Assembly: GCF_030272615.1 (NCBI RefSeq)
Contig: NC_081410.1
Coordinates: 123,187,640 to 123,251,639 of the forward strand
From: Cryptomeria japonica
Taxonomy: Eukaryota; Streptophyta; Pinopsida; Cupressales; Cupressaceae
Direction of reading: 5' to 3'
Length of the DNA stretch: 64,000 nucleotides
The notes below the pieces were generated by a model that saw only the letters and a list, made by a program, of their open reading frames with translations, did not search any database and was not told where the DNA came from. Each line of letters opens with the position of its first letter. Position 1 is the first letter of the stretch. The position numbers and the translations under genes were made by a program. This document shows, piece after piece, positions 57,108 to 64,000 of this stretch.

Positions 57108-58460
57108 CTAATTTGGAATAGGTGCACCTAACTCGGTAGGTAAGGTGCTTTCTTCATCTGACATGATTTCCTTCTTTTTCCAAATCATCTTGAATTTTTC
57201 TTTTATCTCTTCAGTGTTTCTTCTAGGTTGATCTCTGCAATCTCTAGCTAAATGTCCAACTTTGTGACAATGAAAACATGCCATACTAGGATTTCTCCAT
57301 GATCTTCAGTTGTTCATTCCAAACCTTATAAAACAGTTGGCACTAATATGTCCATATCTTCCACAACATTCGCACCATATCCTTGTATTGTAATCCCATG
57401 GTACTACTGCATATTGTCGGTAAGGATCTATGTGAGTTTGGTAACCTCTAGTGTTTGCTCGGTGTGGATACCGCATGTAGTTCTTTTGCTTAGACCAGCA
57501 CTTCTCGGTACTATGTCCATATCCATTGCAGTTTCTACAAAACCCTTTGAATTTTTCCTTCTGATAGTTGTTAGCAGACTTTGTTCTACATTGATTAGAT
57601 GTGTGACCATATTTATTGCAGTTGTAACAATATCCATTGGACATAGTGATATTCGGTTGCTTACCTTTTCTAATCTGGCATATGTTGGCAGTATGACCTT
57701 GATTTCCACAGTAGTAGTAAATAGGCTTCTTCCTTTTGATGTTATTCCTATTTCCAGCTTGCTTTGATGATTCTCCTCTCTCAATAGTATGAATTCCTTT
57801 CTCGGTTGATTCTTTTCCTTTGTAACCGAGTCCTGCATCTTTGTTGGGTCTTCTTGTATTTAGTTGCTCATCCAACATCTTTGATGCTTCATAACTCTTT
57901 TTCAATGTTTCTTTGGATTTCTTCTCCGTTTCAAGTTCATCAGTCAACCTTGATACTTTGAGTTTCAATGCTTGATTTTCATCATTCTTTAGAATTGCTT
58001 CATGATGTGCATAACCTAGTTGATCTGTCATATTTTGTTGAATACCAGTTAGCCTTATGATTTCATCATTCTTATCAGATACTAAGACTTCAAGTTGTTG
58101 TTTCTCTCTTTGTAGATCTCTTGCTTTATCCTCAGCTATCCTTAATGCATCTAGATTTTTAGTTATCTGTGTACTGAAATGTTCATGTTCTTTTTTCATT
58201 GCTTTTAGTTGATCAGCTAATGCTTTGTTCTTTTCTTTCAACATTCCAATCATTTCTTCAGTTTCTTCAGATATATTGTTCTCAGATGATGTCTCGATTT
58301 GTTCCACTAACTCTTGATAATCCTGCAAGTCATCAGATAATCTTCTCCTTACTTTTAGAGATTTTTGCATTTGCCTTTGCATGTCTGCAATCACTTGATT
58401 TGCATTATCTAGCTCTTCTTGTAGATACACAATCCTCCGAGATTGTTTATAGCCTTCCAT
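57108..58460 (-). pseudogene. LARD1 ORF1: coiled-coil protein with five CCHC zinc knuckles, Gag-like
   Basis: The ATG at 58460, about 50 bases after the primer site, gives MEGYKQSRRIVYLQEELDNA. Residues about 10-205 form long Glu/Lys/Leu heptad-rich coiled coil (ALADQLKAMKKEHEHFSTQI, RDLQREKQQLEVLVSDKNDE). Zinc knuckles follow: residues 248-261 (degenerate, first Cys replaced by Tyr), 278-291 CYNCNKYGHTSNQC, 308-321 CRNCNGYGHSTEKC and 363-376 CECCGRYGHISANC. After one TGA (57306-57308) the fifth lies at about 395-408, CFHCHKVGHLARDC. The frame then stays open to TAG at 57108. A capsid (UBN2-like) domain is missing. The layout resembles the C-terminal half of Sirevirus-type Gag. It probably binds element RNA; that is inference. 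Confidence 0.85.
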
Positions 58461-58508
58461 TGATAAGATCTTTCTCTTTAGGTAGTTAAACCCTTTTCCA
58501 AGATTCAA

Positions 58509-58520
58509 GCTCTGATACCA
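58509..58520 (-). other. LARD1 primer binding site (initiator tRNA-Met)
   Basis: Minus-strand TGGTATCAGAGC, two bases (AT) after the LTR end at 58523, identical to COP1. Confidence 0.95.
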
Positions 58521-58522
58521 AT

Positions 58523-59696
58523 TGTTAGGCCCAATATGGAAAGCTAATGTACTGAGAGGGGAGGGGTGAATCAGTACTTCAAAACCTTTCTTCAATAATA
58601 ACCTTACTGTTATGCATAAATAGAATAGTGCAGCAACATAAAATAAAGTTAAAACAAACAGATAACAATCATACATGATTCACTCCATAACACATATATT
58701 TTGGTCACGCAGAAACTCTTGGTTAGAGAGAAAAACTATGGTGGGGATGGCACCCACAACTTCACTACTGCAATAATAATGATTGCTCAGTTAGAGATAC
58801 ATTTAGCTATTTCTGATAGCTTACCCTGTTAGGAGTAACAAGATATGTTAGATCTACCTTGCTAAAGGATTTTACAACATTAATCTGAATGCTGCACCTA
58901 GTTAGAGGATTTACAATTTATAGACTTGGTTAGAGTCTTTTACCCTATTAAAGGTTTCTCTTTCAACTTCACAATATTACAATAAAATCATTACAAATAT
59001 CTGCAACTTTACATCTGGAATGTTATAGCAGATTCTATGTGCTCAGAATAAGATTACCTTGCTTATAGCATACCTTGGTAACCCATATTATAACTTGGTA
59101 AACCCTTCTGTTTACTCTGTTCTTCGACTGTTCTCTGATAACCTTCTCGGTGACCTCTCTGTGTCTCTGTAACAGTCTTCCTACATACATACACACACAT
59201 ATATGCATACATATTTTATTCTCTTCCCATGCTGTATAAATAGATCTCTTAAAGTGGTGATCTAATTCATTGCTTCGATCTTACAAACAAGATTCCTTGA
59301 ATGAATAAGTAAACAAAATATTTTATTGGTTAGATTGACCTTGCAATCATACACAATCTTCTAGTGCAATTTCCAATGTAATAACGGTTAGATGTGCCTC
59401 GATCTTGTAACACGTTTTCATGTGCATGTCCAGGTTCAATGTATCTGGTAATACGTTTCACTCGGTGAATATCAACTCGGTGAGTTAACTTTACTGCTCG
59501 GTAGCCTTAAAAAAAAAACTTGGTAAACAACTCAGTGAATACTGCGTTCTGTGACTGCTTTCTTCTGTAACCGACTAGACTGTTCATACCGACTTCTCTG
59601 TGTGTACCGACTGCATGATTCGGTAATACTAACCGACTAGAATATATAGTATGACTTTGAATATAAAAACTAATGGCAATTTGATAAGTAGTAACA
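58523..59696 (-). repeat. LARD1 5' LTR
   Basis: 1,174 bases, same length as the 3' LTR and almost identical. It is followed by ACTAA and the resumed COP1 LTR. Confidence 0.96.
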
Positions 59697-59701
59697 ACTA
59701 A

Positions 59702-60462
59702 ATCTCCTTGATCACATTTCCCATGATCAATCTTAGCCATCAGATCTTCAAACTTGACTAGGTTCAATGTATCCTTCCGATCTGAAAATGTTTTACCTTA
59801 CCTCGGGACTTGCATTCCTATCTTGGAACTTGCATAAGGTTATTGCGGTTCAATCTGCGCTGTAGATCTTCCTGCCGATTTTCCTTTGCCATAGATCCTT
59901 AACAAACTTCATACATGACATACCAATCATTTATACATCTCTAGCTAATCATTGTCCTTCATTAAATAATGCTTTTATCCATCCCATGCGCACTATCATA
60001 ACTCAGTTGCAACTCGGTAAATACTAAACTTTACTCGGTAGACATTTTGCCTTCATTAACCAATATCGATAACCTTAGGGTTTACCGATTAGGTTCATTG
60101 CTCGGTTGCATTGTATAGTATTAACCTTACAATCAACAACATATGTAGGATATCAAAACAATCTAAACATCATGATCTCATCATTGTCTAACTCGGTAAT
60201 AGTTTCCCATTGAATAATTTATTCCTCCCTTTATTCATCACATTCTTTCTATGTCTTTTACCGACATCTTAATTCTCTTCTAATCAATCTTCTCAAGATA
60301 TGGCAACATCATACTAAATCAGACAATCAATTTCTTGACATCAATGACAAAATAATGTTATAAAGATAGTTATCATCCTTCTTCAGTTATATCAATAATC
60401 TTCGACAACCTTCTCAATATCCTTATTGAATATCAACAATCTTTCTTACTGTAATGCCAATA
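59702..60462 (-). repeat. COP1 5' LTR, outer piece
   Basis: Aligns with about 45430-46214 from ATCTCCTTGATCACATTTCC to ACTGTAATGCCAATA (CA changed to TA). Together with 50912-51648 it makes about 1.5 kb. Confidence 0.94.
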
Positions 60463-63400
60463 GGCGAGGTGTTGCATTTGCTCTGCCGATGTTTTCTGTC
60501 CTTGAACCAAAGCATCTGATATTTCTTTCCTTAAGGAGGCGAGGTAGTCCAATTTTGGACTTAGTCTCCATTTAAGATCCTTAGCCTTACTTTTTATTCT
60601 TTCCTTTTCTCTTTCCAACTTTAATAGTTCTTCCTCAAAACCTATTATCTTCTGCTCAAAAACTGATAATGAGTCAGATGAATTAATGAAATTGTTAGCT
60701 AGTTTATTTATTTCCTCCTGTATCTTGCTGATATTTTTGTCTATATCAATTGTCAAAAATTTAGTTTTACAAATATCTCTGTACAAAGTCTTGAATTCCT
60801 TCAATGTACTACATAGTTCCGGTAGAAGTGTGTCAAACTGCCTTGTACACTTCTTTATTTCTACCTCAAAGAATTTGTGTTTTTCTTTTTCTAATCTCTC
60901 CTTGAATGCTTCCTCTTTTATTTGTTCAACTGTCACAGTGTTGTTAGTAATATACTTAGACAAAGTGTCAAGTTGACTCAAAGAATCCTTATTATCTACA
61001 TTACATTTTGGAGCTATCATTTTCAAAATTGTAATTGTATCATCTATAGCCTTGTATGCTTGTGAGATACAATCTGTTATTTTCCTTATGGAATCCAAAA
61101 GAACTTCTGTTACATTAGTTGATTTGAATCTTGTACTTGAAGAGCCAACACTGTGTATCCCGCCGGTGGGAGCAATATCCTTGCTTGTGGTGACCTCTGG
61201 TAGGTCAGTTTGTGTTTCCATTTCCTTAAGCAAAGGTTTGTCATGCTCAGCTATTGCCGTGGAATTGATTTTGTATTAACCTGTTGCTGTGATGGATCCT
61301 GTTGCTCTACTTGTTGTTTTGTTTGTTGATCAGCTTGTTGCTTTGCTTGTTGTTCAATGTTACCATTTGTCAGTTTACCTTCTGTGTTATCTGTTACTGG
61401 TGCCTCACTAGCCATATCTATCTTTCTAGTTGTGTCCTTATCTACCAAAATGTTAACTTTCTGAGTATCAATGTGAACTGTGTATAACACCTCAGAGTTA
61501 GGATTTGTGTCCTCTTGTGGTATATCCATACTCTCACTAGCCGATTGATCTTCAGTTGTAACTACCAGTGGATTATCCAGAGGTGGTGGGGGTAGATTAT
61601 CTATTATTTTTATGCTCGGAGGTCCACCAACCTTGCCTTTTCCCTTGTCCTTATCTTTCTGATATACTTTGATAGGTTTGGTGTTTCTATATTCTTCCTG
61701 CTTTTCTTTCTCAACAAGGAATATGTCTCATGCATTAGTAGTTTCCTCTACAATCTCATTTACTCTGCCAACCATAAGTGCTATATGCCAGTGTGCAGTT
61801 GAGAATAATGACTGGTTAGCCTTTGCAATCAGATCATCTATCTCTTTTGGTGAGTTAACAGGATAAACAACAAGTAGTTTTTCAACTTTAATTTTCTTGT
61901 CAAGCTCTACAACAGCTTGCCTTCTAGCTTCAAGTCTCTTAAACAGTTTTGCCAGTAATTCATCTACAACTTACATTAGAAATTTCTTATAGATATCCAA
62001 GTGCAGAATTACACTATTTTCAACTTTCTCCTTGTCATCAACTGATAATGAATCATATAATTTATTGATGTTCTTAAGCTTTCCTTCCTCTGTTATTTCA
62101 TCTAGAAGTTTGTCAATTGGAGCAATATTTTATTGAGTCTTTTTCTTTGGTGTTAACTTTTTCTTGTTTGGAGTTATCTTCTTAGCTGAGGGCCTTACTG
62201 CCTGTTGTTTTTGTTTGGTTCTTCTAGGTTAAGGTGTAGATACCGATGAAGGTTCTCTTTTCCTCACAACTCTTTTGAATGCAGCTGACATATCACTTTC
62301 CGAAGAAGTTGCTACCGGTGAAAGGTGAGTTTCTGCCTGTAGTGCTTCTAACTCATCTTCAGTGATACCGATTTGTTTAAGTACATCTTCTTTGATAGCC
62401 TTAGCCTGCCTTGATCCTCTTCTTACTGTTGCTTCTACCTTCTTTACCCTTTTCTTAGATTGAATTTGATTCTCAATAGTTTCAGCACTGCCAAATACCT
62501 CTTCTTTAGGTTCTTTGGGTGCTTCCAAAAGGGATTTTGCATATGTTTCAATTATATGATCATCAGTTTCATAACCCATCTCAGTAACCCAAATTGTTCT
62601 TGGGATAACTGCCTCCATCCAAATCTCATCCTTCTTAATGACAAAACATATTTCATCCTTATATTTATTTACAATTGCTTGTGATAATCTAACTCTAGTA
62701 TTCATTCATGCCTTTAATGCTTGAAAATATTCATTTATATTCTTTTCTCTGTTTTCACCCATGTTATTTAGTAAATCAGACAATTGTTTGCCTACTGGTA
62801 TGTCAAAACCAAGATTCTTTTTGCCAATACCGGGCACCTGTTTTGTTATGTGCAGCATTAAACAAACAAGTAGGTTTCCAAATCTAAATGTCCCCTTTTT
62901 GTCTTTCTTAATATTTCCAAGATTGTCAATCAGTTCATCCTTCAACCATTCACACACATCTGTTTTTGCATTATCCTTGATCATATCATAAGCACTCTTT
63001 ATGCATAAACTAGAAACTGAATTTAACCTATTTGCATGTGTTGTTTTGTAGCCTAGAATCATGCTAATGAATCTGACATTGATGTCGGTTACATAATTTA
63101 CCCTTAAAGACCTTTTATCAGATGTTGCACCTGTTAGGTTCATCACTAGGTCATTTGAGACCTTCTTTGTCTTATTAGGTCTATTATCAGTGGAGGGTAA
63201 CCTTGTTACAACTTTTGCTGCCTCTTTAGTAATTTGTGAACCGAATCTAACCAGAAGAATGCACCATGTACCCTGCTTAGAACTATCCTTATCACTTCCT
63301 TAGGGAAATACGGAATGCTGAGAATTTCAGTGAATCCTAGGGTTTCAATTATTTTGTGTTCAGGTTTCACTTTACTGGAATCGTGACAAATTACAGTTTT

Positions 63401-63625
63401 ATACATGTTCTTAATTTCCTCATCACCTAATTCTTTTATGTGACAATGAATGTACATTCTAGGGTCTTCTGCAAAAACTACTCCTTTGGGAATTTGAGAA
63501 AATGCACCAACATTATCATCCTTCTTAGGAATTTCGGGAACTAACTGAATTATGGGCCTAGGGCATTTGATTACTTCGACTACAGTAGGGTTTGCTATGA
63601 ATTTAGGTACAGAAGAAGATGCCAT
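60463..63625 (-). pseudogene. LARD2 giant ORF, homologue of LARD1 ORF2
   Basis: The ATG at 63625 gives MASSSVPKFIANPTVVEVIK. The N-terminal domain (YIHCHIKELGDEEIKNMYKT, VIRIVLSRVHGAFFWL) matches LARD1 ORF2 at roughly one residue in three. As in LARD1, the frame changes directly after this motif (about 63250), then ITKEAAKVVTRLPSTDNRPN, LRVNYVTDINVRFISMILGY, FRFGNLLVCLMLHITKQVPG and VNKYKDEICFVIKKDEIWME follow. Basic stretches (QSKKRVKKVEATVRRGSRQA), a Gln-rich linker (QQADQQTKQQVEQQDPSQQQ, about 61360-61270) and a coiled-coil C-terminus (FEEELLKLEREKERIKSKAK) complete it. Stops near 62706, 62226, 62130, 61970 and 61730 and a frameshift near 61250 break it. It is cut at 60463 by COP1. No function known. 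Confidence 0.75.
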
Positions 63626-64000
63626 GATTATAAATACCTTTCTCTGCCTTAGGAATAATTGATTGTTGAATTGCTTTGCTTCTTTTCTCGGAATTTTTGC
63701 GCTCTTCGAATGTTTGAATGCTCGATGAAGTAAAATGGAGCCAAAAACACTGATTTATAATGTTAATTTGCCAACCACCACATTTAATGCTTACCGGTTA
63801 AGTAATCACTTAACTTATCTACCTGTATAGAAGTAATTTCAACTTCTTACCATCAACCGAGGGAATAATAGCATGTTTCACATTTGATTGCCAAACCCTC
63901 AAAGGAATTTTCTTCAGTTAGATGAAGAGTCTCCTGCCGGTGGAGTGCTACTCTGTTCTACCGGTGGAGGAGTATCTCTGTCAATATTTAGTTCTGATTT
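63626..64000 (-). other. LARD2 sequence upstream of the giant ORF
   Basis: AT-rich, no ORF; ACCGGTGGAG occurs twice (about 63937 and 63960). It corresponds in position to the LARD1 spacer at 56568-57107. A coiled-coil/zinc-knuckle ORF would be expected further right, outside the window. Confidence 0.5.

Larger units (their letters stand above)
51649..59696 (-). mobile_element. LARD1: complete non-autonomous LTR element with coiled-coil/zinc-knuckle and giant ORFs
   Basis: Two LTRs of 1,174 bases each (51649-52822 and 58523-59696), target duplication GCTAA (51644-51648)/ACTAA (59697-59701), primer site and polypurine tract are all present. The 5.7-kb interior has two protein regions: ORF1 (58460-57108) and ORF2 (56567-53202). 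No protease, RT, RNase H or integrase motif can be read in any frame. In the first 150 bases the LTRs differ at about five positions, four of them transitions, so it is the youngest insertion of this stack. Removing it joins the COP1 LTR precisely. Confidence 0.92.
44698..60462 (-). mobile_element. COP1: Ty1/copia element carrying nested LARD1 in its 5' LTR
   Basis: LTRs of about 1.5 kb (44698-46214 and 50912-51648 plus 59702-60462) flank a gag-pol region (46726-50846) with tRNA-iMet primer site and polypurine tract. It is inserted in the giant ORF of LARD2; only GGC (plus strand, 44695-44697 and 60463-60465) is shared by both flanks, so the 5-bp duplication seems to have lost bases. The 3' non-coding region with extra polypurine-like tracts resembles Sirevirus-type copia elements, but lineage assignment needs a tree. 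Confidence 0.92.
43560..64000 (-). mobile_element. LARD2: large non-autonomous LTR element, partly outside the window, carrying nested COP1
   Basis: The 3' LTR (43560-44374) and polypurine tract are followed, on the minus strand going upstream, by the C-terminal end of a giant ORF (44581-44697). COP1 (44698-60462) interrupts, and the same ORF continues at 60463-63625. The 5' part of the element and its 5' LTR lie beyond 64000. No protease, RT or integrase sequence belongs to it within the window. The giant ORF is homologous to that of LARD1. At the COP1 junction the codons join in frame across shared GCC. Confidence 0.8.

Noticed and set aside
58461-58676. Extension of LARD1 ORF1 upstream to 58676
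   Set aside because: The extra codons cover the primer binding site and LTR; the ATG at 58460 is the first in frame after the primer site.

Overview
The window is nuclear DNA from a seed plant with a large, repeat-filled genome. It is AT-rich and holds no intact host gene, rRNA, tRNA or CRISPR. Almost all of it is retrotransposons of typical plant kinds: Ty3/gypsy elements (one with a chromodomain, one Tat/Athila-like), Ty1/copia, and L1-type LINEs carrying an RNase H domain. Stops and frameshifts break nearly every coding region. The species cannot be told from the sequence; element sizes and nesting would suit a gymnosperm or another big plant genome. Element names used here (GYP1, GYP2, TAT1, LINE-A/B/C, SOLO1, COP1, LARD1, LARD2) are my own labels.

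Left part (1-13494). A complete chromodomain gypsy element, GYP1 (1090-7543, minus strand), has two LTRs, a tRNA-iMet primer site and a CATGA target duplication, and sits inside a short tandem repeat. A microsatellite block (7690-8155), a decayed coding-like stretch (8415-9550) and about 4 kb of gene-free, LTR-like DNA follow.

Middle part (13495-41960). This is one nested stack. An old gypsy element, GYP2, was split inside its reverse transcriptase (13495-13840 and 41226-41960) by TAT1 (13845-41220, plus strand). The 5' LTR of TAT1 was then hit by LINE-B (14040-35640, minus strand). LINE-B was itself interrupted by LINE-A (about 15061-21806, plus strand) and by a very long solo LTR, SOLO1 (24055-29731, target duplication TCACC), which in turn holds the 5'-truncated LINE-C (25754-27540). 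Removing SOLO1 restores the RNase H frame of LINE-B, which confirms the reading.

Right part (42985-64000). After an unrecognised minus-strand pseudo-ORF comes a second stack. LARD2 (43560 to beyond the window edge) was hit by the copia element COP1 (44698-60462), whose 5' LTR was hit by LARD1 (51649-59696). LARD1 and LARD2 are related but distinct elements without protease, reverse transcriptase or integrase. Each carries a very large ORF of about 1,100 codons, and LARD1 also has a coiled-coil protein with five CCHC zinc knuckles. Their primer site, polypurine tract and LTR edges match those of COP1 almost base for base, which suggests that they are mobilised by copia-type enzymes while supplying their own structural proteins. 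This pair, and the unrelated extra ORFs found downstream of RNase H in all three LINEs, are the most unusual features of the window.
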